Origin: Curtobacterium sp. MMLR14_010 | Lineage (GTDB): Bacteria > Actinomycetota > Actinomycetes > Actinomycetales > Microbacteriaceae | NCBI RefSeq assembly: GCF_001865015.1 | Contig: NZ_MJGV01000046.1 | Span: 1 to 64,000, forward strand | Direction of reading: 5' to 3' | DNA length: 64,000 nucleotides | Notes under the pieces: generated by a model | The model's database searches: none | What the model was told of the DNA's origin: nothing | The model's input: the letters and a program-made list of their open reading frames with translations, nothing else | Shown here: piece after piece, positions 36,045-48,789 of the stretch | How the letters are laid out: each line of letters opens with the position of its first letter | Position numbering within the stretch: position 1 is the stretch's first letter | Made by a program: the position numbers and the translations under genes

Positions 36045-36719
36045 ATGGCATCCCGATACGACTGCACCGACCCCGACGGGCTCCTGACCGGGATGCGGCT
36101 CGCACGTGCCGCACTCGGACGGGGCGAACTCGTCGTGTTCCCCACCGACACCGTCTACGGCATCGCCGCGGACGCCTTCGACGCGGCCGCCGTGCAGCGG
36201 CTGCTCGACGCCAAGGGCCGCACGCGCCAGTCGCCGCCGCCCGTGCTCATCCCCGGGCCGGCGACGCTCGATGCGCTCGCGCGCGAGGTCCCGCAGCAGG
36301 TCCGCGACCTCGTGGACGAGTTCTGGCCGGGTGGCCTCACCGTGATCCTCGGCGCGCAGCCGTCCCTCGACTGGGACCTCGGCGAGACCCGGGGGACCGT
36401 GGCGCTCCGGATGCCGGACTCGCGGATCGCCCTCGAGCTCCTGCAGGAGGTGGGCCCGCTGGCGGTCTCCTCCGCGAACTCGACCGGGGACCCGGCCGCG
36501 ATGGACGTCGACGCCGCCGAGGCCATGCTCGGCGACAGCGTCGCGGTGTACCTCGACGGTGGGTCGCTGGCACCGCACGAGGGCTTCGCGGCGTCCACCG
36601 GGTCGACGATCGTCGACGCCACGGGGCTCGCCACCGGCCACGGTCTCCGCATCGTGCGCCACGGGGTCGTCGCCGACGCCGAGATCGAACGGGTCGTCGG
36701 GGACGACCTCAGGACGTGA
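36045..36719 (+). CDS. tsaC: L-threonylcarbamoyladenylate synthase (YrdC/Sua5 domain)
   Basis: 224 residues; makes threonylcarbamoyl-AMP for t6A37 modification of ANN-reading tRNAs. The YrdC-fold motifs are seen: ALGRGELVVFPTDTVYGIAADAF at residues 22-45, the KGR-type loop LLDAKGRTRQSPPPVLI, PGGLTVIL, VALRMPDS and SSANSTGDPAAM. Length fits the single-domain form without the Sua5 C-terminal domain. ATG at 36045 is preferred to the nearby GTG at 36036. Possible -10 boxes TATTCT (36016-36021) and TATCAT (36029-36034) precede it. Its TGA overlaps the next start as GTGA. Confidence 0.94.
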   Translation: MASRYDCTDPDGLLTGMRLARAALGRGELVVFPTDTVYGIAADAFDAAAVQRLLDAKGRTRQSPPPVLIPGPATLDALAREVPQQVRDLVDEFWPGGLTVILGAQPSLDWDLGETRGTVALRMPDSRIALELLQEVGPLAVSSANSTGDPAAMDVDAAEAMLGDSVAVYLDGGSLAPHEGFAASTGSTIVDATGLATGHGLRIVRHGVVADAEIERVVGDDLRT

Positions 36720-37969
36720 AGTACTACCTGCTCGCGGGGGCGATCTCGGCCGTCGTGAGCTTCGTCGTCAGCTTCCTGCTCTGGAAGCTCGGCGTGAAGT
36801 ACAAGTGGTACCCCCAGGTCCGCGAACGCGACGTGCACCGCACGCCGGTGCCACGACTCGGCGGCATCGCGATGTTCCTCGGGGTCGTCGTCTCGCTGCT
36901 CTGCGCCTGGTTCGTGTTCCCCGAGATCCAGGGCATCGACTTCTTCCGGCTCGTGTTCGCGGAGCCGCAACGCGTGCTCGCCGTGCTGGCGGGGGCCACC
37001 ATCATCGTGGTGCTCGGCGTCGCGGACGACATCTGGGACCTCGACTGGATGACGAAGCTCGCCGGGCAGATCATCGCCGCGGGGATCCTGGCGTGGCAGG
37101 GCGTGGCGATCGTCTCGCTGCCGATCGGCAACACGCTCGGTGTCGGGTCGTCGTACATGAGCCTGATCTTCACCGTGCTGGCGGTCGTGCTGGTGATGAA
37201 CGCGGTGAACTTCATCGACGGGCTCGACGGCCTGGTCGCCGGCGTCGCCATCATCGCCGGCGGGGTGTTCTTCCTCTACACGTTCTTCATCAACCGCGTG
37301 GTCGTGCAGACCGAGTTCTTCTTCAACCTGCCGTCGCTGCTCACCGCGGTCCTGGTGGGGGCGTGCTGCGGCTTCCTCGTCCTGAACTGGCACCCCGCGA
37401 AGCTCTTCATGGGCGACGCCGGCGCACTGCTGGTCGGGTTCCTGATGGCTACGAGCGCGGTGTCCATCACGGGGAACATCGACCCGGCCGCCGTGCGCAC
37501 GCGCACCGACCTGCTGCCGGCGTTCATCCCGATCCTGCTGCCGTTCGCCATCCTCATCGTGCCGATGCTCGACTTCGCCCTCGCGGTGTCCCGCCGGCTC
37601 AGCGCGGGGAAGTCGCCGTTCTCCGCCGACCGGAAGCACCTGCACCACCGGCTGCTCGACATGGGCCACTCGCACTTCCACGCGGTCCTGATCTTCTACG
37701 CGTGGACGGCCACCGTCGCGGTCGGCTGTCTGCTGTTCCTGTTCGTGGAGTGGTGGTGGGTCGTCGTCTTCGTGTCGGTCGGCTTCACCATCTGCGCCAT
37801 CGCGACGTTCGCACCGCTCGGACGGAAACGCACGGAGATCGCCGCACAGACCGCCGCGGGAGCGGCACGCGTCGCCGGCGCCGTCGTCGACGCCAGCCTC
37901 GACCCGTTGGACCGCGCCGCTGCCGTCCGTGACCGCCCGACTCGTTCCCCCTCTGGAGACCCCTCGTGA
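36716..37969 (+). CDS. Undecaprenyl-phosphate GlcNAc-1-phosphate transferase-like (WecA/MraY family)
   Basis: 417 residues, about ten or eleven membrane helices. It transfers a sugar-1-phosphate from a UDP-sugar to a polyprenyl phosphate, starting a cell-wall glycan. Motifs of the family: RDVHRTPVPRLGGIAMF near residue 38, VADDIWDLDW (metal-binding aspartates), NAVNFIDGLDGLVAG, LFMGDAGALLVGF and the cytoplasmic histidine loop DRKHLHHRLLDMGHS. The GTG overlaps the tsaC stop, and its own stop overlaps the atpI-like start; the order tsaC-wecA-atp is common in actinobacteria. Exact sugar is not inferable. Confidence 0.92.
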   Translation: MKYYLLAGAISAVVSFVVSFLLWKLGVKYKWYPQVRERDVHRTPVPRLGGIAMFLGVVVSLLCAWFVFPEIQGIDFFRLVFAEPQRVLAVLAGATIIVVLGVADDIWDLDWMTKLAGQIIAAGILAWQGVAIVSLPIGNTLGVGSSYMSLIFTVLAVVLVMNAVNFIDGLDGLVAGVAIIAGGVFFLYTFFINRVVVQTEFFFNLPSLLTAVLVGACCGFLVLNWHPAKLFMGDAGALLVGFLMATSAVSITGNIDPAAVRTRTDLLPAFIPILLPFAILIVPMLDFALAVSRRLSAGKSPFSADRKHLHHRLLDMGHSHFHAVLIFYAWTATVAVGCLLFLFVEWWWVVVFVSVGFTICAIATFAPLGRKRTEIAAQTAAGAARVAGAVVDASLDPLDRAAAVRDRPTRSPSGDPS

Positions 37970-38496
37970 CCACGCCGAACGGCCTCGACCACATCACCCC
38001 GCTCTTCCGACGGATCCTCGTGCAGGGGGCCCTGCTGGCCGGCGCCCTGGCCGTCGTCGGGGGACTGGTCGGGTTCCTCCTCGCCGGGGGGCCCGGACTC
38101 GCCGGTGGGCTCATCGGCGCCGTGATGAGCGTCGTGTTCTGCGGGCTCACCGCCGTCAGCGTGCTGCTGGCGATCCGCTTCTCCGGCGGGCAGATGATCT
38201 CCGGTGCCTTCTTCGGCACGATCATGGGGATGTTCCTCGTGAAGTTCGTGCTGTTCATCGTCGTGCTGGTCCTGCTCAAGGACCGCGACTGGGTCGACAC
38301 GCCCGTGCTCGCCGTGGCCATCATCGTCGGCGTGATCGGGTCCCTCGTGATCGACGTCACCGTCATCGCCAAGGGCCGCGTGCCGATCGACGTGCCGCTG
38401 CCCGGGGACGGGTCGACGGGATCGTCATCCGGACCCATGTCGAATGGGCCGTCGGCTGCCTCCGCGGAGCCTGGGAGCGAGGGCCCGCGGGTCTGA
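37966..38496 (+). CDS. AtpI-like small membrane protein upstream of the ATP synthase operon
   Basis: 176 residues with four predicted membrane helices (about 20-46, 50-75, 85-110 and 122-142) and a Ser/Pro/Gly-rich cytoplasmic tail. Sequence is weakly conserved, but size, topology and the place directly before atpB match the AtpI/Uncharacterised F0 accessory proteins, which help assemble the c-ring in some bacteria. GTG start in a GTGA overlap with the transferase gene. Confidence 0.75.
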   Translation: MTTPNGLDHITPLFRRILVQGALLAGALAVVGGLVGFLLAGGPGLAGGLIGAVMSVVFCGLTAVSVLLAIRFSGGQMISGAFFGTIMGMFLVKFVLFIVVLVLLKDRDWVDTPVLAVAIIVGVIGSLVIDVTVIAKGRVPIDVPLPGDGSTGSSSGPMSNGPSAASAEPGSEGPRV

Positions 38497-38522
38497 GAGC
38501 CCGGGAAGGCTCGCGCACCTGA

Positions 38523-38528
38523 TAGGGT
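38523..38528 (+). promoter_or_regulatory. Putative -10 box (TAGGGT) for the atp operon
   Basis: GATAGGGTTTGA in the 105-base gap before atpB holds a TAGGGT hexamer common in actinobacterial promoters. No convincing -35 is seen. It would give a leader of about 95 bases. Confidence 0.3.
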
Positions 38529-38628
38529 TTGACGAGTCCGCGTCCGGAGCATTGCTCGGGCGGGACGAGCCTCCACACAGTCCACCATCGCGTGCCATGA
38601 CGTGCGCGCGCCGACACAGGAGACAGCG

Positions 38629-39766
<1,138 letters not shown>

Positions 39767-39774
39767 GGTTCTCG

Positions 39775-40341
39775 ATGAACACTGCACTCATCATCGCGGC
39801 GGAGGAAACGCACAATCCGCTGGTCCCACCGGTGTACGACATCGTGTGGTCGCTGGTTGCCTTCGTCATCATCTTCCTGGTGTTCTGGCGTGTCGTCACG
39901 CCGCGCATCACCAAGATGCTCGATGAGCGCACCGAGGCCATCGAGGGCGGCATCAAGAAGGCGGAGGCTGCCCAGCAGCAGGCCGCCGCGGCACTCGACG
40001 AGTACAACAAGCAGCTCGCCGACGCACGTGCCGAAGCCTCGCGGATCCGCGAGCAGGCCCGTGCCGACGCGACCGCCATCGGCAACGAGGTGCGCGAGCA
40101 GGCTTCGGCCGACGCGGCGCGCATCACGAGCAACGCCCAGGCGCAGATCGAGGCCGAGCGTCAGAGTGCGCTCCAGTCGCTCCGCACCGAGGTCGGCTCG
40201 CTGGCCCTCGACCTCGCGTCGGGTGTCATCGGCGAGTCCCTCAAGGACGACGCCAAGGCCACTGCGGTCGTCGACCGCTTCCTCGCCGACCTCGAGTCGT
40301 CGAAGAGCGTCGAGGCCTCGCAGGTCGAGACGGAGCGCTGA
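39775..40341 (+). CDS. atpF: ATP synthase Fo subunit b
   Basis: 188 residues: one N-terminal membrane helix (about 20-42, DIVWSLVAFVIIFLVFWRVV) and a long charged coiled-coil stalk (EAAQQQAAAALDEYNKQLADARAEASRI) that dimerises and holds the F1 head still through the delta subunit. ATG eight bases after the atpE stop. Confidence 0.96.
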   Translation: MNTALIIAAEETHNPLVPPVYDIVWSLVAFVIIFLVFWRVVTPRITKMLDERTEAIEGGIKKAEAAQQQAAAALDEYNKQLADARAEASRIREQARADATAIGNEVREQASADAARITSNAQAQIEAERQSALQSLRTEVGSLALDLASGVIGESLKDDAKATAVVDRFLADLESSKSVEASQVETER

Positions 40342-40343
40342 GC

Positions 40344-41138
40344 ATGCGGAGCGCCACCCGATCTGCCATGACGTCCACGCAGGCGGTGCTCGCCGAGCTC
40401 GGTCAGACCGCCGACCTGGCGACGGGCGCTGAGGTCCTCGCCGCAGGGCGAGTGGTCGCCGGTGCGTCGCAGCTCCTCACGTTGCTGGCCGACCCGACCG
40501 CTGACGTGGTCGGCAAGAAGTCGGTCGTCGACCGGGTCTTCGCCGGACAGTCCGACGCCGCGCGCGCCGTGCTGACCGCGGTGGCCGGGTCGCGCTGGTC
40601 CTCGCAGCAGGACCTGCTCGCCGGCATCGAGGACGCGGGCATCCGCGCCGTCGCCGCCACCGCTGACCCGGGCACCCCGATCGAGGCCGAGCTGTTCGCC
40701 TTCGAGACCGCCGTCCGTTCGGACGCCGGCCTCGAGCTGGCACTCGGCACGAAGCTCGGCAGCCCGGAGCAGAAGGCAGCGCTCGTCGAGCGTCTCATCG
40801 GTCAGAAGTCGTCGCCGCAGACGGTGACGATCCTCTCGGCCCTGGTCCAGCAGCCCCGTGGCCGCCGGATCGGTGAGCTCGTCCGTGATGCCTCGCGCAT
40901 CGTGGCCGACCAGGCCGACAAGGTCGTGGCGACGGTCATCACCGCCGTCCCGCTCTCCGACGGCCAGGCGGCTCGCGTCGCCCGCGGTCTCTCGGAGCGC
41001 TACGGCAGGGACATCATCGTCAACCACGTCGTCGACCCCCAGGTCGTCGGCGGGGTCCGGGTGCAGGTCGGCGGCGACGTCATCGACGGCACCGTGTCCA
41101 CGCGCCTCGCCGACCTCCGGCTCCAGCTCGCCGGCTGA
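40344..41138 (+). CDS. atpH: ATP synthase F1 subunit delta
   Basis: 264 residues, the longer actinobacterial form of delta. Seen: helical N-terminal domain ([21 protein letters not shown]) and the C-terminal family signature [38 protein letters not shown]-like end, the most conserved part. It joins the peripheral stalk to alpha/beta. ATG two bases after atpF. Confidence 0.95.
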   Translation: MRSATRSAMTSTQAVLAELGQTADLATGAEVLAAGRVVAGASQLLTLLADPTADVVGKKSVVDRVFAGQSDAARAVLTAVAGSRWSSQQDLLAGIEDAGIRAVAATADPGTPIEAELFAFETAVRSDAGLELALGTKLGSPEQKAALVERLIGQKSSPQTVTILSALVQQPRGRRIGELVRDASRIVADQADKVVATVITAVPLSDGQAARVARGLSERYGRDIIVNHVVDPQVVGGVRVQVGGDVIDGTVSTRLADLRLQLAG

Positions 41139-41244
41139 GCGTACGGTCGAACCCGTCACCCAAGTCCACAACGGGAACTGTCCCCACCGGGCAGCATCAC
41201 CCTCTCGGAGCCGCATGGCCCCGGAAACCAACAAGGAAAATCCC

Positions 41245-42873
41245 ATGGCAGACATCACCATCAGCCCCGATGAGATCCGTGATGCCCTGAAGGACTTCGT
41301 CTCGAACTACGAGCCGACGAAGGCCTCCACGGCCGAGATCGGGCACGTCACCGACGCCGGTGACGGCATCGCCCACGTCGAAGGCCTCCCCGGCGTCATG
41401 GCCAACGAGCTCATCCGCTTCGCGGACGGCACGCTCGGCCTCGCGCAGAACCTCGACGAGGACTCGATCGGTGCCATCGTGCTCGGCGAGTTCTCCGGCG
41501 TCGAAGAGGGCCAGGAAGTCACCCGTACCGGTGAGGTCCTCTCGGCCCCCGTCGGCGACGCCTTCCTCGGCCGTGTCGTCGACCCGCTCGGCGCCCCGAT
41601 CGACGGGCTCGGCGAGATCGCAGCCGAGGGCCGTCGTGCCCTCGAGCTGCAGGCCCCCGGTGTCATGAGCCGCAAGTCGGTCCACGAGCCGCTGCAGACC
41701 GGCATCAAGGCCATCGACGCGATGATCCCCGTCGGCCGTGGCCAGCGTCAGCTGATCATCGGCGACCGCCAGACCGGCAAGACGGCGATCGCGATCGACA
41801 CGATCATCAACCAGAAGGCCAACTGGGACTCGGGCGACGAGAACAAGCAGGTCCGCTGCATCTACGTCGCCATCGGTCAGAAGGGCTCCACGATCGCCTC
41901 CGTCAAGGGTGCGCTCGAGGACGCCGGCGCGATGGAGTACACCACCATCGTCGCCGCTCCGGCCTCCGACCCCGCTGGCTTCAAGTACCTCGCCCCGTAC
42001 ACCGGTTCGGCCATCGGCCAGCACTGGATGTACCAGGGCAAGCACGTCCTCATCGTGTTCGACGACCTGTCGAAGCAGGCCGAGGCCTACCGTGCCGTGT
42101 CGCTGCTGCTGCGTCGTCCGCCGGGGCGCGAGGCCTACCCGGGTGACGTCTTCTACCTGCACTCCCGTCTGCTGGAGCGTTGCGCGAAGCTGAACGACGA
42201 GCTCGGCGCCGGCTCGATGACGGGTCTCCCGATCATCGAGACCAAGGCGAACGACGTCTCGGCGTACATCCCGACCAACGTCATCTCCATCACCGACGGC
42301 CAGATCTTCCTGCAGTCGGACCTCTTCAACGCGAACCAGCGTCCGGCCGTCGACGTGGGCATCTCGGTGTCCCGCGTCGGCGGTGACGCCCAGGTGAAGT
42401 CGATCAAGAAGGTCTCCGGCACGCTGAAGCTCGAACTGGCGCAGTACCGCTCGCTCGAGGCCTTCGCGATGTTCGCGTCCGACCTCGACCAGACGTCGCG
42501 TCGCCAGCTCGACCGCGGTGCGCGTCTGACCGAGCTGCTCAAGCAGCCGCAGTACTCGCCGTACCCGGTGGAGGAGCAGGTCGTCTCGATCTGGGCCGGC
42601 ACCAACGGCAAGCTCGACACGGTCCCCGTGAAGGACGTGCTGCGCTTCGAGTCCGAACTGCTCGACCACCTGCGTCGCAACTCCGACGTGCTCACGACGC
42701 TGCGCGAGACGAACCAGCTCAGCGACGACACCGTCGCCGAGATGGGCAAGCAGATCGACGAGTTCACGAAGAGCTTCCAGACGAGCGACGGCAAGACGCT
42801 CGGCTCGGAGCAGTTCGAGTCGGCTGACGCCGAGGACGTCGACCAGGAGCAGATCGTCAAGGGTCGTCGCTAG
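41245..42873 (+). CDS. atpA: ATP synthase F1 subunit alpha
   Basis: 542 residues. Non-catalytic nucleotide subunit with P-loop [11 protein letters not shown] near residue 173, [31 protein letters not shown] and the family signature [20 protein letters not shown] follows AAGGAAA; the frame extends upstream inside atpH but without support. 106-base gap after atpH, zero gap to atpG. Confidence 0.98.
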   Translation: MADITISPDEIRDALKDFVSNYEPTKASTAEIGHVTDAGDGIAHVEGLPGVMANELIRFADGTLGLAQNLDEDSIGAIVLGEFSGVEEGQEVTRTGEVLSAPVGDAFLGRVVDPLGAPIDGLGEIAAEGRRALELQAPGVMSRKSVHEPLQTGIKAIDAMIPVGRGQRQLIIGDRQTGKTAIAIDTIINQKANWDSGDENKQVRCIYVAIGQKGSTIASVKGALEDAGAMEYTTIVAAPASDPAGFKYLAPYTGSAIGQHWMYQGKHVLIVFDDLSKQAEAYRAVSLLLRRPPGREAYPGDVFYLHSRLLERCAKLNDELGAGSMTGLPIIETKANDVSAYIPTNVISITDGQIFLQSDLFNANQRPAVDVGISVSRVGGDAQVKSIKKVSGTLKLELAQYRSLEAFAMFASDLDQTSRRQLDRGARLTELLKQPQYSPYPVEEQVVSIWAGTNGKLDTVPVKDVLRFESELLDHLRRNSDVLTTLRETNQLSDDTVAEMGKQIDEFTKSFQTSDGKTLGSEQFESADAEDVDQEQIVKGRR

Positions 42874-45274
<2,401 letters not shown>

Positions 45275-45275
45275 C

Positions 45276-45539
45276 ATGGCGGGTCTCACCGTGAGTGTCG
45301 TCTCGGCCGACCGCGAGATCTGGTCGGGCGACACCTCCATGGTCGTCGCACGCACGACCGAGGGCCAGATCGGCATCCTCGTGGGGCACGAGCCGATGCT
45401 CGCGATCCTCGCGCAAGGCCAGGTCCGCATCACGCGTGCCGACGGCTCCACCGTCGCGGTCGACGCCGAGGACGGCTTCCTCTCCGTCGAGCACGACACG
45501 GTCACGATCGTGGCGCGGCAGGCCGCGCTGGCGTCCTGA
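45276..45539 (+). CDS. atpC: ATP synthase F1 subunit epsilon
   Basis: 87 residues. Only the beta-sandwich domain (LTVSVVSADREIWSGDTSMVVARTTEGQIGILVGHEP-type) is present; the C-terminal two-helix inhibitory hairpin of E. coli epsilon is absent, as usual in many actinobacteria. ATG one base after the atpD stop. The stop overlaps a CTG that may start yaaA. Confidence 0.96.
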   Translation: MAGLTVSVVSADREIWSGDTSMVVARTTEGQIGILVGHEPMLAILAQGQVRITRADGSTVAVDAEDGFLSVEHDTVTIVARQAALAS

Positions 45540-45544
45540 CCGGA

Positions 45545-46306
45545 CTGACCGTCCTCCTCCCGCCGTCCGAGACGAAGCGGGAGGGCGGGGACACGGGTTC
45601 CACCCTCGACCTGGGTGGGCTCTCGTTCCCGGAACTGGTCCACGAACGGGCCGCGGTGATCACCGCGGCCCGTTCCGTCAGTTCCGAGGAGTCCTCTGCG
45701 CGGACGGCGCTCAAGCTCGGCCCGAAGTCGATCACCGAACGCTTCAGGAACCTGGCGTTGACGACGTCGCCGACGTTGCCGGCGATCGAGCGCTACACCG
45801 GTGTCCTCTACGACCCGCTCGACGTCCCGGCCGCATCCGCCGATGTCCGCGCCTGGTGGTCTCGACACGTGGTCGTGCAGTCCGCGATGTTCGGCCCCAT
45901 CGGCGCCGGTGACCCCATCCCGGCGTACCGGCTCTCACACGACGCTCGACTCGGGTCGCTGCGGCTCGCGTCGCACTGGCCGGGTCCGTCGCGGTCCGTC
46001 CTCCGTGCCCGCTCCGACGGGCTCGTGCTCGACCTGCGCTCCGAGGGGTACCGCGCGCTCGGTCCGGTCGACGGCGCCGTCACGCTGCGCGTCGTGAGCG
46101 CGGACGGCTCCGGTCGACGCAAGGCCCTGAACCACTGGAACAAGACCGCCAAGGGCCGACTGGTGTCGCTGTTGGCCAGGACCGACGCAGCCGTCGAGTC
46201 GATGGACGACCTGGCCGACTGGGCGTCGCAGGCCGGCGTGGTGCTCGACCGCGTCGACGACGGGTGGGACCTGGTCGCCGAGAGCCTGCAGCCGGCTCCG
46301 GTCTGA
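45545..46306 (+). CDS. yaaA: YaaA family protein (peroxide stress/DUF328), non-standard start
   Basis: 253 residues from the proposed CTG. The family's conserved N-terminus is visible as TVLLPPSETKREGGD, upstream of the first GTG (45656), followed by LSFPELVHERAAV, RYTGVLYDPLDV, SAMFGPIGAGDPIPAYRLS, LRSEGYRAL and NHWNKTAKGRLV. YaaA proteins limit free iron under peroxide stress in E. coli. No ATG, GTG or TTG exists in frame between the atpC coding region and the conserved motif; CTG at 45545 or at 45536 (in a CTGA overlap with the atpC stop) is the likely start. A 32-bp perfect palindrome lies in the coding sequence (45644-45675). Confidence 0.88.
   Translation: MTVLLPPSETKREGGDTGSTLDLGGLSFPELVHERAAVITAARSVSSEESSARTALKLGPKSITERFRNLALTTSPTLPAIERYTGVLYDPLDVPAASADVRAWWSRHVVVQSAMFGPIGAGDPIPAYRLSHDARLGSLRLASHWPGPSRSVLRARSDGLVLDLRSEGYRALGPVDGAVTLRVVSADGSGRRKALNHWNKTAKGRLVSLLARTDAAVESMDDLADWASQAGVVLDRVDDGWDLVAESLQPAPV
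45644..45675. repeat. 32-bp perfect palindrome within yaaA
   Basis: GAACGGGCCGCGGTGA is followed immediately by its exact reverse complement, centred on TGATCA between 45659 and 45660. As RNA it would form a very stable 14-15 bp stem with a tiny loop. It lies 105 bases after the atpC stop and could act as a terminator or attenuator for the atp operon or as a binding site. Confidence 0.8.
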
Positions 46307-46325
46307 GCGGACGATCCGTCCACAG

Positions 46326-46345
46326 GAACCGGGTCGGCCCGGTTC
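46326..46345 (+). terminator. Hairpin terminator after yaaA
   Basis: GAACCGGG-TCGG-CCCGGTTC, a perfect 8-bp stem with a four-base loop, 20 bases after the yaaA stop. It ends with a short T-containing stretch (TTCTCC). Confidence 0.55.
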
Positions 46346-46371
46346 TCCACGGGGTCACGACCAGCCCCGGT

Positions 46372-46383
46372 CGGGAGGCCCGG
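46372..46383. repeat. Dispersed 12-mer CGGGAGGCCCGG (copy 3)
   Basis: Third identical copy in the window, 19 bases before the start of the gene at 46403. It shares the longer match GGAGGCCCGGATC with the prfA-prmC junction at 34372. Confidence 0.5.
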
Positions 46384-46402
46384 ATCGCGTCACGATGGCG
46401 CC

Positions 46403-46957
46403 ATGAACGCCATCGCCCTCCGAAGTCCTGACTCCCTGATCGTCGGCCGGTCCCGTGAGATCGCTGCCGCAGTCACCCTGCCGGTCGCCGCCGCCGCGCT
46501 GGTCGCGGCCGGCACGGCGCCCCTCACCCCGCGCGGCAGCGCCGCGGTCTCCACCGCGTGCGTCGCCCTGGCCACGCGGATGGCCCTGATCCGGCACGTC
46601 GGTGCCCCGGCCGGTCGGACCCCCTCGGTCGTCCGGCCCTTCGACCCGTTCCACGACCCGACGCCGCTCGCCCTGCAGGGGACCGGCCCCGCACCGGACA
46701 GAGACCGGCTCCGGACCGCGGGGGACCGGTGCGTCCGGCTGTGGCAGGACTGGCGCCTGCAGGGGTGCCCCGACGACGAGCGACTCGGGGCTGCCGGGGC
46801 GCTCGCACTCGGCGCGTGGTGCTCCTGGGCGCTCGGGTCCCCGGAGCGCGCCAGGACCCGGGCCCGGCACGCGCTCGACACCGTCCCCGACGACGCCCTC
46901 GCCGGACTCGTGCTCCGGTCGGTCCGGGCGCGGACGGCTCCGGCGTGGTGGGGGTGA
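46403..46957 (+). CDS. Protein of unknown function, possibly DUF4192-related
   Basis: 184 residues starting at ATG. Alanine-rich N-terminal half with one hydrophobic stretch (AAAVTLPVAAAALVAAG) and a helical C-terminal half LGAAGALALGAWCSWALGSPERARTRARHAL that resembles the helical repeat tail of DUF4192 proteins, but the characteristic DUF4192 N-terminus is not evident. It lies just before the FHA-PP2C-kinase operon and may or may not belong to it. Confidence 0.6.
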   Translation: MNAIALRSPDSLIVGRSREIAAAVTLPVAAAALVAAGTAPLTPRGSAAVSTACVALATRMALIRHVGAPAGRTPSVVRPFDPFHDPTPLALQGTGPAPDRDRLRTAGDRCVRLWQDWRLQGCPDDERLGAAGALALGAWCSWALGSPERARTRARHALDTVPDDALAGLVLRSVRARTAPAWWG

Positions 46958-47010
46958 TGCCGGGTGCACCGGATCGTCTACGGTGGTGACGACGAGGAGA
47001 GAGGCCCCTG

Positions 47011-47799
47011 GTGCACGACGACGGCGACGACATCGAGGACACGGTCCTCCGTCCGCGCCATCGTGCCGTCGGCACCGACCGTGCGTCCGACGCCGTCGAG
47101 GACACCGTCATCCGCGTCCCGCTGCGACCAGGGGGAGCCGTCGACGCACGGTCCGACCGTCTGATCGACCTCACGACACCGCCAGGGGTCCCTGCCAGCG
47201 CAGACGCAGCGCTGCCGGCCCCCGAGGACACGGCGGCGTCGGACCCCGAGGACACGGTGGTCCGGGCCCGCGGGGGCCGGACACCCGGAGGCCCGCCGCC
47301 CGGAGGCCAGACACTCGGAGGCCGGACACCCGCTGGGGCGACCGGTCTGCCGGGCGTCCCCCCGAGCCTCCCGGACGTCGTCGAGCCGCCGCGTGCGCGC
47401 GTGCCGTCGATCCGGGTCGCCGACCGGGTGATCCGACTCGACCGGCCGGTCGTGGTCGGACGACGACCGGCGCTCCCGCGCGTGGTCCGCGGACCGGAGC
47501 CCGAGCTCGTCGTCGTCCGTTCCCCGTCCGGGCAGGTGTCGTCCTCGCACGTGGCCTTCCACGCCGAGGGAGAGGCCGCCGTGGTGGACGACCTGCGCTC
47601 GACCAACGGCACGGTGGTCCGGCCCGCCGGAGCCGCTGCCTACCGGATGCCGTCCGGTGCGTCGATCGTGGCGTTGACCGGTACGGTAGTCGAGATCGGG
47701 GACGGCATCGGGATCGAGATCCTCTCGCCACACCTCCGCGTGACGCCACCGGCGGACGACTTCCCGACGTCCCCACCGCCACGCAGCACCACCCGTTGA
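47011..47799 (+). CDS. FHA-domain protein
   Basis: 262 residues. A disordered N-terminal half rich in acidic ED-T-V motifs (IEDTVLR, VEDTVIR, PEDTAAS, PEDTVVR) offers candidate phospho-threonines; a Gly/Pro-rich linker with short repeats (47275-47335) follows; the C-terminal FHA domain has VVGRRPALPR, QVSSSHVAFH and LRSTNGTVV, the conserved phosphothreonine-binding residues. Thus it may be both a kinase substrate and a reader. GTG start after GAGGAGAGAGG; a TACGGT hexamer at 46979-46984 could be a -10. Next gene starts 39 bases later. Confidence 0.88.
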   Translation: MHDDGDDIEDTVLRPRHRAVGTDRASDAVEDTVIRVPLRPGGAVDARSDRLIDLTTPPGVPASADAALPAPEDTAASDPEDTVVRARGGRTPGGPPPGGQTLGGRTPAGATGLPGVPPSLPDVVEPPRARVPSIRVADRVIRLDRPVVVGRRPALPRVVRGPEPELVVVRSPSGQVSSSHVAFHAEGEAAVVDDLRSTNGTVVRPAGAAAYRMPSGASIVALTGTVVEIGDGIGIEILSPHLRVTPPADDFPTSPPPRSTTR

Positions 47800-47838
47800 C
47801 CGGCACGCCCACGACCCCCCAGAGAGCGATCGAAGACC

Positions 47839-48660
47839 GTGACCGAACTCGGCCGAGCAGCCGCCTCCCACGCCATCGACGTCCCCGGAGCGGGCGGCGC
47901 CACCCTGACGCTCTCGTGGGGAGCGGCCACCGACATCGGCCGTCGGCGTGACCACAACGAGGACAGCTACATCGTCGAGGCCCCCTTCTTCGTCGTCGCC
48001 GACGGCATGGGCGGGCACCTCGCCGGCGACCGCGCGAGCGACGCGGTCGTGCGGCGCCTCGGGGACTCGGCCACCGGGCCGTTCGGGTCGCGGGAGACGA
48101 TCCAGCACGCACTGCTGCTCGCGACCGCCGACATCGAGCGCGCGGCCGGCGGCAACGCGATCGGCGCCGGCACGACGGTCACCGGGCTCGCCCTCGTGCA
48201 GGCCGACGGCCAGCCCGCCGCCCTCGTGTTCAACGTCGGGGACTCGCGGACCTACCGTGCGGAGAACGGGGTCCTGCGACGGATCACGGTCGACCACTCC
48301 GTCGTCCAGGAGATGGTCGATGCTGGCGTCCTGCGCGCTGAGGACGCCGAGGCACACCCCGACAGCAACGTGATCACCCGGGCCGTCGGCTTCGGGGAAC
48401 CGCCGGAGCCGGACTGGTGGACACTGCCGCTGCGCACCGGCGACCGCTACATCATCTGCTCGGACGGCCTGACGAAGGAGATCGGCGACGCCGGCATCGG
48501 CCGCATCGCCGCGAAGGTCGTCGACCCGCAGGAGCTCGCCGAGCGACTGGTCGGCGACGCCCTGGTGGCGGGCGGCCGGGACAACGTGACGGTCGTGGTG
48601 CTGCAGGTGGACGACGCCCCGGTCGACCGCGAACTCGAGGACACGCTCCCGCGCCGCTGA
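47839..48660 (+). CDS. PP2C-family Ser/Thr protein phosphatase
   Basis: 273 residues, soluble catalytic domain only. Metal-binding and catalytic motifs in order: GRRRDHNEDSY, FVVADGMGGHLAGDRAS, LVFNVGDSRTYR, IICSDGLTKEI and GGRDNVTVVVLQV. It should reverse phosphorylation made by the kinase encoded 129 bases downstream. GTG start. Confidence 0.93.
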   Translation: MTELGRAAASHAIDVPGAGGATLTLSWGAATDIGRRRDHNEDSYIVEAPFFVVADGMGGHLAGDRASDAVVRRLGDSATGPFGSRETIQHALLLATADIERAAGGNAIGAGTTVTGLALVQADGQPAALVFNVGDSRTYRAENGVLRRITVDHSVVQEMVDAGVLRAEDAEAHPDSNVITRAVGFGEPPEPDWWTLPLRTGDRYIICSDGLTKEIGDAGIGRIAAKVVDPQELAERLVGDALVAGGRDNVTVVVLQVDDAPVDRELEDTLPRR

Positions 48661-48733
48661 CCCGACCCCCGAACTGGGGCGCGATCGGGGTTTCCCGCGC
48701 ACGCGTGAGCAGATCAGCGACGGTCGGCATCCG

Positions 48734-48739
48734 TAGACT
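48734..48739 (+). promoter_or_regulatory. Putative -10 box (TAGACT) for the kinase gene
   Basis: TAGACT lies in the gap between phosphatase and kinase genes, 50 bases before the kinase ATG, giving a leader of about 45 bases that contains the GGAAGGAGG ribosome site. It suggests an internal promoter for the kinase and the genes behind it. Confidence 0.4.
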
Positions 48740-48789
48740 TGACCGCCTGGACCAGCAACAGGCCGCGTGGGCCGGAAGGAGGAGCCGTC

